From: CAZCDS01 sp964497585
GTDB lineage: Bacteria; Desulfobacterota; Desulfomonilia; Desulfomonilales; Desulfomonilaceae
Assembly: GCA_964497585.1 (NCBI GenBank)
Contig: CAZCDS010000007.1
Span: 97,597 to 161,596 of the forward strand
Reading direction: 5' to 3'
DNA length: 64,000 bases
Part shown: positions 17,747-26,019 of the stretch, in pieces
Numbering within the stretch: position 1 is the first letter of the stretch
Layout of the letters: the number at the start of each line of letters is the position of its first letter
The notes under the pieces: model-generated
Told to the model about the DNA's origin: nothing
What the model saw: the letters and a program-made list of their open reading frames with translations, nothing else
Database searches by the model: none
Position numbers and translations under genes: made by a program

Positions 17747-18589
17747 TTATTCCCCGTCTCTCACCGGCCCGTCGGCCGGGATACCCACGACCGATATCCG
17801 GGCCTTTTCCGCTTTTCGCAGGGTTTCATCCCGGTCCGCGATCATGGTCTTTCCCGCCTCAACTGCCAGGACCTTCGCGTGCGCCGCAACCATGCTTTCG
17901 ATCGTGGAAGGACCGACGCCGGGCACGTCGAAGCGCATGTCCTGCTTCGGCTTGGCCATCTTTACCACCACCGTGTCGCGAATGTCCAGGTCCGCGGCAC
18001 GCAGGATGGCTCTGTCGGTTCCGTCGATGGCCTCGACGACGATCACGGCCCGGTTCTTCACGACGACCGTTTGCCCGATATCCAGTTCGCCGATTCCTCT
18101 GGCCATGGTCCGGCCGAACTCGACATCTTCCCATTGCTGCGAGGAAGGCACGCGGCGGGTGAGCACTCCCCGCGGGGCCATCAGATCATCAGCCCAATCG
18201 GTGATTTCTTCGACCAGGATGCCGTCTTTGAGCAGTTCGCGCGCAATGGCCGCGAGGACCGTATCATCGGCCCAATTCCCGAGCGATCGCATCATCTTGA
18301 TCGCGCGTAGATCCAGACCGAGCTTCCACGGACGCATCAGGTTCGATTTCTCGATCTTACCGGCCATGACCACACGACTGATCCCCGCAGACTTGAGGCC
18401 GGTAATGGCCTTCTGCAATTGGCCGGGTTTAAGCCACAGGACATCCGGCACATGGCTCTCGATCGCGGAATCGGTAATGCCCGGAAATGCTATAGCCAGG
18501 ACCCTGTGCCCGCGACGAACGGCCTGAGCCGCCACATGCAGCGGTAAACCGCCCGAGCCGGCGACTATTCCGACAGGTTCCACCATCAC
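17747..18589 (-). CDS. lpxI: UDP-2,3-diacylglucosamine pyrophosphatase, LpxI type
   Basis: 280 residues. The N-terminus VGIVAGSGGLPLHVAAQA and the C-terminal VKMAKPKQDMRFDVPGVGP/AGKTMI pattern identify the LpxI family (DUF1009), which hydrolyses UDP-2,3-diacylglucosamine to lipid X plus UMP and replaces LpxH in alphaproteobacteria and many Desulfobacterota. It overlaps lpxA by 4 bp at its start. The next lipid A enzyme, LpxB, would be expected directly downstream but is not here; msbA follows instead. A second ATG one codon in is equally possible. Confidence 0.94.
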   Translation of the reverse strand: MMVEPVGIVAGSGGLPLHVAAQAVRRGHRVLAIAFPGITDSAIESHVPDVLWLKPGQLQKAITGLKSAGISRVVMAGKIEKSNLMRPWKLGLDLRAIKMMRSLGNWADDTVLAAIARELLKDGILVEEITDWADDLMAPRGVLTRRVPSSQQWEDVEFGRTMARGIGELDIGQTVVVKNRAVIVVEAIDGTDRAILRAADLDIRDTVVVKMAKPKQDMRFDVPGVGPSTIESMVAAHAKVLAVEAGKTMIADRDETLRKAEKARISVVGIPADGPVRDGE

Positions 18590-19389
18590 GCCTTCCTGAA
18601 ACTATGACGACTGAGCGAAACCCGTGCCATGCCCCGGCGCGACGTGACCAGGAAATCGGCAAACTTGAGGGCTTCAGGGACGTCGGACATCTCAGTCCGG
18701 ATCTTTTCCGCAGCCTGGTTGATGTGGAGTGAGGACCGAAAGGCAATCTTGAATGCACGTTTGAGCTTGAGGATCGTTTCACGGGAAAAGCCGTTCCGTC
18801 TCAACCCGACCTCGTTGAGGCCGTATACGTAGATCCGGGATCCGGACGCCAGGCAGTACGGAGGCACATCCTTGGCCACACCCGAAACCCCTCCCACGAG
18901 CGCAAATTCTCCGATGCGCACGAACTGGTGAACTGCGACCACACCGCCCACGATCGCTTTGGTCCCGATCTCTATGTGTCCACCGAGGTGAGCGGCGTTT
19001 GCCATGATCACTCCCCGGCCAAGGTGGCAATCGTGAGCAACGTGGCAGTAGGCCATGAGAAAGCTCTCATCCCCGATCGTCGTCGAGCCTCCGCCTCTGA
19101 CGGTCCCGCGGTGGACCGTAACATATTCTCTGATGCACACCCTGTCGCCTATCTCGACACGCGTCTCCTCGTCTCTGTAGCTGAGATCCTGAGGAGGCCC
19201 GCCAATGGCTGCAAACTGCGAGATCATCGTCCCCGCCCCGATCGTCGTCTTGCCGTCAATGGTCACGTGGGGTCCGACTCGGCATCCGTCTCCTATGGTA
19301 ACGTCCGCGCCCACCACCGTGTAGGCACCGAGAGAGACGTCCTTGCCAAGTTGGGCTCGGGGGTCAACTACTGCCGTGGGATGAATCAT
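18586..19389 (-). CDS. lpxA: Acyl-ACP--UDP-N-acetylglucosamine O-acyltransferase
   Basis: 267 residues built of left-handed beta-helix hexapeptide repeats (IHPTAVVDPRAQLGKDVSLG...). Catalytic His lies in AYCHVAHDCHLG; GGHIEIGTKAIVGG and HQFVRIGEFALVGG are typical LpxA coils. The C-terminal helical part (GLNEVGLRRNGFSRETI) matches LpxA and not LpxD. It transfers a 3-hydroxyacyl chain from ACP to the 3-OH of UDP-GlcNAc, the first step of lipid A synthesis. Its start overlaps the lpxD stop by 4 bp, leaving no room for fabZ, which usually sits between these genes. Confidence 0.96.
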   Translation of the reverse strand: MIHPTAVVDPRAQLGKDVSLGAYTVVGADVTIGDGCRVGPHVTIDGKTTIGAGTMISQFAAIGGPPQDLSYRDEETRVEIGDRVCIREYVTVHRGTVRGGGSTTIGDESFLMAYCHVAHDCHLGRGVIMANAAHLGGHIEIGTKAIVGGVVAVHQFVRIGEFALVGGVSGVAKDVPPYCLASGSRIYVYGLNEVGLRRNGFSRETILKLKRAFKIAFRSSLHINQAAEKIRTEMSDVPEALKFADFLVTSRRGMARVSLSRHSFRKA

Positions 19390-20435
19390 TCGCTTTCCTT
19401 GCTGTCGGATTGGAGTAGCCGTTCAAGTTTTCTGATCCGTTCGAGCATTTCCGGGAGCCTCTTGAAGAGAGACTGAGCTCGCAGGAATACCCTGTGGGGC
19501 ATGGCCGGGACCGATCCCGCCATGACCGATCCATCCGGCACGTTCCGGTAAATCCCCACCCGAGTGGCGAGAACCACACGGTCACCAACGGCGACGTGGT
19601 CCCTGATTCCCACCTGGCCGCCCAATAGGGTGTGGCGCCCAATCGAGGAACTTCCGGCAATCCCCGACTGGGACGCGATCACCGTGCCGTCGCCGATCTC
19701 GACGTTGTGAGCCACCTGCACCAAATTGTCCAGCTTCACCCCGTTTCCCAACCTCGTGGTCCCGGCCAGGGCTCGGTCGATCGCGCAGAGCGCTCCCACT
19801 TCTACGTCGTCGCCGATTTCCACTGTTCCGCTGTGGTATTTCTTGACGCTCACGGGGCTCCCACCCTCGTCCAGATCCCGAGCGAACCCGAAGCCGTCGG
19901 ACCCGATTACGGTTCCCGCATGGATGATGGCACGGTCACCGATCTTTACGCGGGGGTAGATCGTAACATGGGGAAAGATTCTTGTCCCCTGCCCGATCTG
20001 CGCGTACTCGCCCACGACCGCGTGCGGAGCTATCACGCAATCGTTCCCGATCCTGGCTCCCCGTTCCACCACGGTAAAGGCGCCGATTGAGACGTTTCGG
20101 CCCAGCACTGCCTCAGGATGGACTTGCGCGCGGGCGGAAACGTCTCGTCCCGGTTCCGGGTAAGGATAGAACAGGGCCGTTAACCGAGCAAAGGCCGCTT
20201 CGGGATTCGCGACCCGGATGCACGGCCGGTCGCCGGCATCCAGGTCCGGGGGAAGAAGCACCGCGCGAGCCAGACAGGAATCCAGGTTCTTCAGATACTT
20301 CGGTTGACTGACATAGGTTATGTCAGTGTCGCCGGCGTGCTCAAGAGGCCGCGCGCCTGTGATCACGGGACCGGGCGCCTGCGATGGCCGGCCCCCCAGT
20401 ATCCGGGCGAGTTGATCCAGGGTATAGGTGGTCAT
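19386..20435 (-). CDS. lpxD: UDP-3-O-(3-hydroxyacyl)glucosamine N-acyltransferase
   Basis: 349 residues. An N-terminal uridine-binding domain (residues ~1-100, TLDQLARILGG...) is followed by the beta-helix (VHPEAVLGRNVSIGAFTVVE onward) and a C-terminal helix. LpxD hallmarks are GSDGFGFARD and KLDNLVQVAHNVEIGDGTVI with the catalytic His. It N-acylates UDP-3-O-acylglucosamine. It follows ompH by about 26 bp and overlaps lpxA by 4 bp. Confidence 0.96.
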   Translation of the reverse strand: MTTYTLDQLARILGGRPSQAPGPVITGARPLEHAGDTDITYVSQPKYLKNLDSCLARAVLLPPDLDAGDRPCIRVANPEAAFARLTALFYPYPEPGRDVSARAQVHPEAVLGRNVSIGAFTVVERGARIGNDCVIAPHAVVGEYAQIGQGTRIFPHVTIYPRVKIGDRAIIHAGTVIGSDGFGFARDLDEGGSPVSVKKYHSGTVEIGDDVEVGALCAIDRALAGTTRLGNGVKLDNLVQVAHNVEIGDGTVIASQSGIAGSSSIGRHTLLGGQVGIRDHVAVGDRVVLATRVGIYRNVPDGSVMAGSVPAMPHRVFLRAQSLFKRLPEMLERIRKLERLLQSDSKESE

Positions 20436-20461
20436 CGAGTTCCGGCTTTCCCCTCGACAGT

Positions 20462-21097
20462 TTACTTCTTGTTCTTGGGACTGGCCTTGGGCTTTGATTT
20501 GGGCCCGGCTGTAGCCTTCTTTCGAGGCGCCGCGGCAGCTCCGCGTTTTGGTCTCGGCGTCCGGGCCGCCGGTTTTGCGGGCGCCTGGGCGTCGTACTTC
20601 GCCACTATTTCGTCGGTGATATCCAGTCTCGGGTCCGCGCCGAGCAGCCCCATGGAGTCGAAAATAAAAGTGATCTTCCTCTGCTTGCGAACCCCTTCAA
20701 TGATCTTTCGAATATCCCGCCGCATCGCTTCCATTTTCTCTTGCTGCTCGTTCTGGAGCCACTGTTTTGCTCTCTGATTGGCGAGTTTCAGTTCCATTTC
20801 CAGGATACCGATTTCCTTGATCATTGCGTCCTGGCGTTCTGGCCTCAGCATGGGACGCTGCTTCTGGAGAGCTTCCTGCAACCCTCTGAGCTTTTCTTGT
20901 TTTGCCCGAAGTTTTGCCTGCTTACGAGCCACCTCCTGGCGCAGCTTGTTCTGGGCGGCGGCAAACCTCTTCGACTTCTGCGCGAATTGCTGGAAGTTCA
21001 CATAGGCGAACGAGGCACCCTGTGCCAGTGCGACTCCCGAGCAGAAAACAACCGTCGCGAAGATGACGCAAAGCATCAAAACCGGATATTTCTTCAT
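20462..21097 (-). CDS. OmpH/Skp-family periplasmic chaperone with a basic C-terminal tail
   Basis: 211 residues from the ATG at 21097, which follows AAGGAGTGAAGGA; a longer frame to 21139 is unlikely. Signal peptide at 1-25 (YPVLMLCVIFATVVFCSG then VALAQG). Residues ~28-150 are a long charged coiled coil (KLRQEVARKQAKLRAKQEKL) as in Skp/OmpH, which holds unfolded outer-membrane proteins in the periplasm and delivers them to BamA. The position beside bamA and lpxD is the classic arrangement. The last ~35 residues are lysine/alanine/proline-rich (KKATAGPKSKPKASPKNKK), unusual for Skp. The stretch between bamA and this gene is 344 bp, so it may have its own promoter. Confidence 0.88.
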   Translation of the reverse strand: MKKYPVLMLCVIFATVVFCSGVALAQGASFAYVNFQQFAQKSKRFAAAQNKLRQEVARKQAKLRAKQEKLRGLQEALQKQRPMLRPERQDAMIKEIGILEMELKLANQRAKQWLQNEQQEKMEAMRRDIRKIIEGVRKQRKITFIFDSMGLLGADPRLDITDEIVAKYDAQAPAKPAARTPRPKRGAAAAPRKKATAGPKSKPKASPKNKK

Positions 21098-21441
21098 TCC
21101 TTCACTCCTTACTCCGTACATCGTGGATTCTTCCTTCAAATCCGGTTGACCGGACCTCGAGCCCGGCTGTCAACCAGGTGTAGGATAAGACAACGTTGCA
21201 GCCCACCGGCGGCTCCCTCCCTGGGGTCCCGCAGTGGCCTCCTTCACCCTGACCCTCTCCCGGCTGGAGCGGGATAGTCGGGACACCTAGTGGGATGCCC
21301 TTGCTTTGGCGGAGACTTGGTACAAGTCATTCCGCCCCCCACGCTCCCGTCCTTCTAGGCCGCATTATGAGCGTGGGCCTGGAAGCCCGATGGAGGATTC
21401 TTCGATCCGCGACCCTTCACCTGCTGACAGCGGCGTGCGTT
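21098..21441. other. Intergenic region between bamA and ompH
   Basis: No gene supported. A GGTTGAC/GTCAACC inverted repeat (21144-21150 with 21169-21175) lies about 45 bp upstream of the ompH start and contains a TTGACA on the minus strand, but no good -10 box follows at the right distance. A regulatory stem in the ompH leader is possible. Confidence 0.35.
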
Positions 21442-24108
21442 TCAGAAAAGCTCCCCCATTGCAAAGGCAAAAGCTCCCGGAGCTTCGCCTCTTTCGGGCG
21501 TCAGCTTCCACCCGTATTCGATGCGAACGGGGCCCATCGGGGACATCCAACGGACGCCCACTCCCGCTCCCGCCTTTATCTCGTCGGGCAGCGGCATGTC
21601 AATGGCGTTCCACGTATTGCCGGCGTCGACGAAGACAACGCCGTTCAGATTCAGACGCTGCAACAGGGGGAACAGGCATTCAAAGGTACCGAAGAGAGAT
21701 CTATCTCCCCCGATGACATTTCCGTACTTGTCGACCGGTCCGATCTGACGGGCCTGGTATCCTCTGATGCTCGAGATTCCGCCGAGCAGAATTCTCCGAT
21801 CAAAGGGTATGGGGAAGCCGGGTGTTTCAACCAATGCTGAGCCGGTGGCTTTGGCCTTGAACACGGCTTTCCAAAACAGATGTTTGTAGTAGACCAGATC
21901 GGTGAAATAGCGAGAAAAGGCAACATCGCCGCCGAATCCCGAAAAGCGACTGCCAAACACAAGTTTGCTCCCACCAACGGGAATCGGTGATCCGAACCGG
22001 GTGTCCCTTGTGAGCGCTACGGAGACCGAGTTTTCTGACAGGTTCTTGTACCGGTCGGCATTGAATCCGTACTCTTTGTAGTATTCCCAGATGGATTGGT
22101 GGAAAGGCTTCTGAAAGCCGGAGAGTTTCGTGGAATCGTGGGCGAATCCCCAGGATAGTCCCCAGAACCCGTATACAGGATAGCCAAAATGGAGTCCGAA
22201 CCCGTCGCTCTCACGGAAGTAGCGTTTCTCACTCTGCTGATGCTTGTACCCGTTGACAGTACCCCGCAGAGGATAATCCATGATCCAGGGATAGGTGAGG
22301 GATCCTTCGTAGTTATTGCGCCTCGCGGAAAGGCTTCCCTGGATATTGGCCACGATGCCCATGCCGAGGAGGTTGCGCTCCTTGAGATTGATGTTACCCA
22401 TGGCGCCGTCCTGGGAAGAGTACCCGATTCCCGCGGCGAGTGATCCGGTCTTCTTTTCCTGAACCTTGACTTCGAGGTCCATGACGCCCGGGGTTGGGCC
22501 GGGATGGGTTTTGATCTGAACCGCTTCAAAGAAATCCATTCCTTCAAGGTTTTTCTTGGAGAGATCAATACGCCTGGCGTTATAGACTTCTCCTTCGCCG
22601 ATGGCGAGGGCTCTTCGGATTACCTTTCCCCGAGTCCTGTCGTTCCCTCTGATGTCGACCCGTCCGATCTTGACCTTCTTGCCCTTGGTGATCCGGTACG
22701 TAAGATCTACGAAGTCATAATCGGTATTCAATTTTCGGATCGGTTCAACGTCCGCGTTGGCGTACCCCGCGTTGTTGTAGATCTTCGTGAGGGTCTCGAC
22801 ATCGTCATGGACGGTACGGCTGTTGCACCAGGTCTTGGGCTTCGTTCCCAGGAGTTTGCGCAGGGTCTTCTTGGGCATGATCAGGTCTCCGGTGACCGCC
22901 ACCTTTCGTACCTGAAACCGGGGGCCCTCCTTGATCGGGTAGGTGACCGTAACGGTGCCGCCCTTCACCTCCATCTTCGGAGCGCCGACCTGAACGTCGA
23001 GAAATCCCTTGTTCAGGTAGTAGCCCATCAGCCTCCTGCGGTTTTCTTCGAGTTTCTCCCGCGTGAAAGTCCCCGACTCGTCCAGGAACCAGTACCAAGT
23101 CTTTTCCTTTATGTTCAGGGCGATACGTTTGAGTTCTTTCGCGCTGATCTTTTTGGCCCCGTCGAGGATAATTTTGGTGAGGTAGCTCTTGACTCCCTCC
23201 TTTATCTTGAAGACCAGTTTTGCCTCGTTTCTCGACAGCTCTTTGATCTCGTAAGTGATCTTGGGTTCGTAAAAGCCTTCCTTTTCATACATCTTCTTCA
23301 GTTTGACGATGTCATTGGCGATCTTTCTGGGACTGAGGACTCTCAGTGACTCGGTGGTGAGGGCGTCAAGGATCTGGTCTTTTGAGAATTGCTTGTTGCC
23401 GGTTACTCCTATCTCCTTGATGAAGGGACGCTCCTTGACAATGATGTTGAGATCGACGCGTCCGTCCTTCCCTTTTTCCGTCTTGATTTGTACGTCATCG
23501 AAATACCCCAGGGAATAGATGGCTCTGATGTCCTTTGCGACCCCGGACCTGCTAAAGGGGGCGCCAGCTTTCATCTTCAGCACGCTGAGGATAGTGGGCG
23601 TTTCAATGCGCTTGTTTCCCTCGACTTTTATGGCGCCGATTGTCGGTCTCCCGAGGACAACCCGACCAATCTCCACTGCAAGATCGCCCATCGCGGTGAA
23701 GAGTGTCTCCATATCCTTACCCGATGTGGAGAAAAATTTAGGCTTTTTTTTCGGATCCTTGCCCATGGCCCACAATTCCAACGAATAACCGTCCTTCAGG
23801 CTCCTCACCGTACCCCAGAGGACCGCGTCGAGTCCCATCCGTTGGCCCATCCGAGCAATCCTCTTGACGTCGACCTTCTTGCCCTCCACAAGTGAAACGA
23901 AGGATTGCCCGGGAACAAGATCAACACCGCCTTCACGCTCCAGCTCGTTTCCCAGAAGTAGGGTCGGTTCAGCGGTGAACGAAACCTTTCCCGTCTTACT
24001 TACGGATTTCAGGGGAAAGATCATAATCCTCTTGGTTTCGGTCTCTTGCCCGAACGAGAGAACGGGAAGTAATACCAACAGAACGGTTATGCAATACAGC
24101 TTCTTCAT
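21442..24108 (-). CDS. bamA: Outer-membrane protein assembly factor BamA with extra N-terminal TolB-like domain
   Basis: 888 residues, longer than the usual ~760-800. Signal peptide 1-20 (MKKLYCITVLLVLLPVLSFG). Residues ~24-150 are an additional alpha/beta domain (RIMIFPLKSVS..., LGNELEREGGVDLV, MGLDAVLWGTVRSLKDGYSL) resembling the N-terminal domain of TolB or FlgO/CsgG-like proteins. POTRA domains follow from ~155 (IGAIKVEGNKRIETPTIL; IKEIGVTGNKQFSKDQIL; VKIGRVDIRGNDRT), then the 16-strand barrel (about 550-888) with the LLGGISSIRGYQ loop-6 VRGF-like motif and a terminal Phe. It folds and inserts outer-membrane beta-barrels. Its start overlaps lolD by 4 bp. Confidence 0.95.
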   Translation of the reverse strand: MKKLYCITVLLVLLPVLSFGQETETKRIMIFPLKSVSKTGKVSFTAEPTLLLGNELEREGGVDLVPGQSFVSLVEGKKVDVKRIARMGQRMGLDAVLWGTVRSLKDGYSLELWAMGKDPKKKPKFFSTSGKDMETLFTAMGDLAVEIGRVVLGRPTIGAIKVEGNKRIETPTILSVLKMKAGAPFSRSGVAKDIRAIYSLGYFDDVQIKTEKGKDGRVDLNIIVKERPFIKEIGVTGNKQFSKDQILDALTTESLRVLSPRKIANDIVKLKKMYEKEGFYEPKITYEIKELSRNEAKLVFKIKEGVKSYLTKIILDGAKKISAKELKRIALNIKEKTWYWFLDESGTFTREKLEENRRRLMGYYLNKGFLDVQVGAPKMEVKGGTVTVTYPIKEGPRFQVRKVAVTGDLIMPKKTLRKLLGTKPKTWCNSRTVHDDVETLTKIYNNAGYANADVEPIRKLNTDYDFVDLTYRITKGKKVKIGRVDIRGNDRTRGKVIRRALAIGEGEVYNARRIDLSKKNLEGMDFFEAVQIKTHPGPTPGVMDLEVKVQEKKTGSLAAGIGYSSQDGAMGNINLKERNLLGMGIVANIQGSLSARRNNYEGSLTYPWIMDYPLRGTVNGYKHQQSEKRYFRESDGFGLHFGYPVYGFWGLSWGFAHDSTKLSGFQKPFHQSIWEYYKEYGFNADRYKNLSENSVSVALTRDTRFGSPIPVGGSKLVFGSRFSGFGGDVAFSRYFTDLVYYKHLFWKAVFKAKATGSALVETPGFPIPFDRRILLGGISSIRGYQARQIGPVDKYGNVIGGDRSLFGTFECLFPLLQRLNLNGVVFVDAGNTWNAIDMPLPDEIKAGAGVGVRWMSPMGPVRIEYGWKLTPERGEAPGAFAFAMGELF

Positions 24109-24791
24109 TGAAGCTCCTCGAGCTTTCCGCCGACGAGTCCCACCCGCCTGTCCATTGCCCGGGACAAGGACTCATTGTGCGTGACCACGATGAGCGTCGT
24201 CCCGTGCGTATGGTTGAGCCGTTTCATGACGGTCTCGATTTCCTCACCGGTGGCCGGATCAAGATTTCCGGTTGGTTCGTCGGCCAATACCACATCGGGA
24301 TTCATGATCAGGGCGCGGGCGATTGCTACTCGCTGCTGCTCGCCGCCAGACAACTCGCCCGGTCTATGGTTCGCCCGGTGGCCAAGGCCGATGTCGCCCA
24401 GGAGCAGGCTTGCCCGTTCGCGAAGCTCCCGAGCCGGATCACCGGCTATGAGTCCGGGCATGACTACGTTCTCAAGCGCAGTGAACTCCGGAAGGAGTTG
24501 GAAGAACTGAAATACGAATCCCACCCGCCGGTTTCGCAAGCGGGCTCGATCAGTGTCCCCAAGTCCGAGCACGTCGATCCCATCGAGTTTCAATGTGCCG
24601 CGGCCCGCCCGATCCAGCAATCCCAGTATATGCAAGAGGGTGCTCTTACCCACTCCGGACGGCCCCGTAACCGCGACGGTTTCGCCGCTGCGCACGGAGA
24701 GATTCACCCCGCGCAGAACCTGCACTTCCTTGCCGCCGTTGGAATAGCTCTTCCAAAGGTCCTCCACTTCGTACAGGACTGGATCACTCAT
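24105..24791 (-). CDS. lolD: Lipoprotein-releasing ABC transporter ATP-binding subunit
   Basis: 228 residues from the ATG in CTATGAGTGA, which overlaps the lolC stop by 8 bp; the longer frame to 24827 lies inside lolC. Walker A VTGPSGVGKSTLLHILG, signature GELSGGEQQRVAIARAL, Walker B DVVLADEPTGNLDP and the H-loop VVTHNESLS are intact. LolD powers the LolCDE complex that extracts outer-membrane-destined lipoproteins from the inner membrane and hands them to LolA. MacB-type relatives are excluded by the adjacent lolC. Confidence 0.94.
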   Translation of the reverse strand: MSDPVLYEVEDLWKSYSNGGKEVQVLRGVNLSVRSGETVAVTGPSGVGKSTLLHILGLLDRAGRGTLKLDGIDVLGLGDTDRARLRNRRVGFVFQFFQLLPEFTALENVVMPGLIAGDPARELRERASLLLGDIGLGHRANHRPGELSGGEQQRVAIARALIMNPDVVLADEPTGNLDPATGEEIETVMKRLNHTHGTTLIVVTHNESLSRAMDRRVGLVGGKLEELQ

Positions 24792-26019
24792 AGCGCAGCG
24801 CCTCCACCGGTTCCAGTCGGGCAGCACGTAACGAGGGATATATGGTTGCCAGGAAACAGATTGCCAGGGCGACTACACAGATGATCAGGACATCCGGTGC
24901 CTGTACCGCGACCGGCAGCGTGTTTATGGTATAGACTTCCGTAGGCAGCTCAACTATGTGATAGCGAGCCAACAGAGCCGATCCGATCAATCCGAAGAGG
25001 GCTCCCAAAAAGGTCCCAACGACGCCCACGATCATGCCCTGAACCACGAAGACGCGCATGATACGCTCAGAAGTCGCACCGAGCGCTTTCAATATGGCAA
25101 TATCGCGACTTTTCTCCACCACCATCATCGTCAGGGAAATGATGATGCTAAACGCGGCCACGAGCACAATGAAGGTCAGAATGATGAACATGGCAATCTT
25201 CTCGAGTCGCAATGCGCTGAAAAGATTCCTGTACATGCTCTTCCACGTTCTCGCCCAATAAGGGGCCCCCAGGATCTTTTCTATCCGCTGCGCGATGATC
25301 GGCGCACGATAAATATCATTCAGGGAAACCTCGATGCCTGTCACCCCCCGTCCCAATTCAAAGAACTTCTGCGCCTGAGACAAGGCCATGTACACGAGAT
25401 TGGAGTCAAACTCGTACATGCCCGACTTGAAGATCCCCACAACCCTGAAGCTCTGCACCCGTGGTACTGCTCCGATGGGCGTGCGCTTGCCCTGAGGTGA
25501 AATCAGTTGCACCAGGTCACCGACTCTCAGGGAGTTGAGCCCCGCGAGTTCCTTGCCGACAATGATCCCTGGGTTCCCATTCTGGGACGAAGCAACATCT
25601 GACAGCTTCCCCTTGGTGAGGTACTTTGCAAGGGAAATCACCTTCCCCGCGGTCTTGGCATCTATCCCGCGCACGACCACACCTCGGACGCGTCCCCGTG
25701 CCGACAGCATGCCCTGACCGTACACATAGGGCGTGGTCGCCTTGACGCCATCCAACTTCTCGATCCTGTCCATGAGCGAACGCCATCCAGTCATCGTGCG
25801 ACTTGACTGGTTTAGTACCACGAGATGCGAAACGGTTCCCAGAATTTTCTCCGTCAGGTCGCGTTCAAAGCCGTTCATCACTCCCAGGACGATGATGAGC
25901 GTCATGACCCCGAGCATGACGCCGAAAACACTAAAGGCACTGATAACGGAGATGAAGGCTTGTTTCCGTTTGGCCCTCATGTAGCGGAGCCCGATCTGAA
26001 TCTCAAAGGGTATTCTCAT
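24784..26019 (-). CDS. lolC: Lipoprotein-releasing ABC transporter permease (LolC/LolE)
   Basis: 411 residues with the LolC/E/MacB topology: an N-terminal helix (AFISVISAFSVFGVMLGVMTLIIVLGVMN), a ~220-residue periplasmic domain, and three C-terminal helices (FIILTFIVLVAAFSIIISL; GMIVGVVGTFLGALFGLIG; VLIICVVALAICFLATIYP). Only one permease gene is present, so a homodimeric LolC2D2 (LolF-like) complex is likely, as in many non-gamma lineages. The ATG overlaps the lysS stop (TGATG). Confidence 0.92.
   Translation of the reverse strand: MRIPFEIQIGLRYMRAKRKQAFISVISAFSVFGVMLGVMTLIIVLGVMNGFERDLTEKILGTVSHLVVLNQSSRTMTGWRSLMDRIEKLDGVKATTPYVYGQGMLSARGRVRGVVVRGIDAKTAGKVISLAKYLTKGKLSDVASSQNGNPGIIVGKELAGLNSLRVGDLVQLISPQGKRTPIGAVPRVQSFRVVGIFKSGMYEFDSNLVYMALSQAQKFFELGRGVTGIEVSLNDIYRAPIIAQRIEKILGAPYWARTWKSMYRNLFSALRLEKIAMFIILTFIVLVAAFSIIISLTMMVVEKSRDIAILKALGATSERIMRVFVVQGMIVGVVGTFLGALFGLIGSALLARYHIVELPTEVYTINTLPVAVQAPDVLIICVVALAICFLATIYPSLRAARLEPVEALRYE

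Noticed and set aside
21295..21840. 181-residue plus-strand frame over the bamA 3' end
   Set aside because: Antisense to the BamA barrel; no ribosome-binding site.
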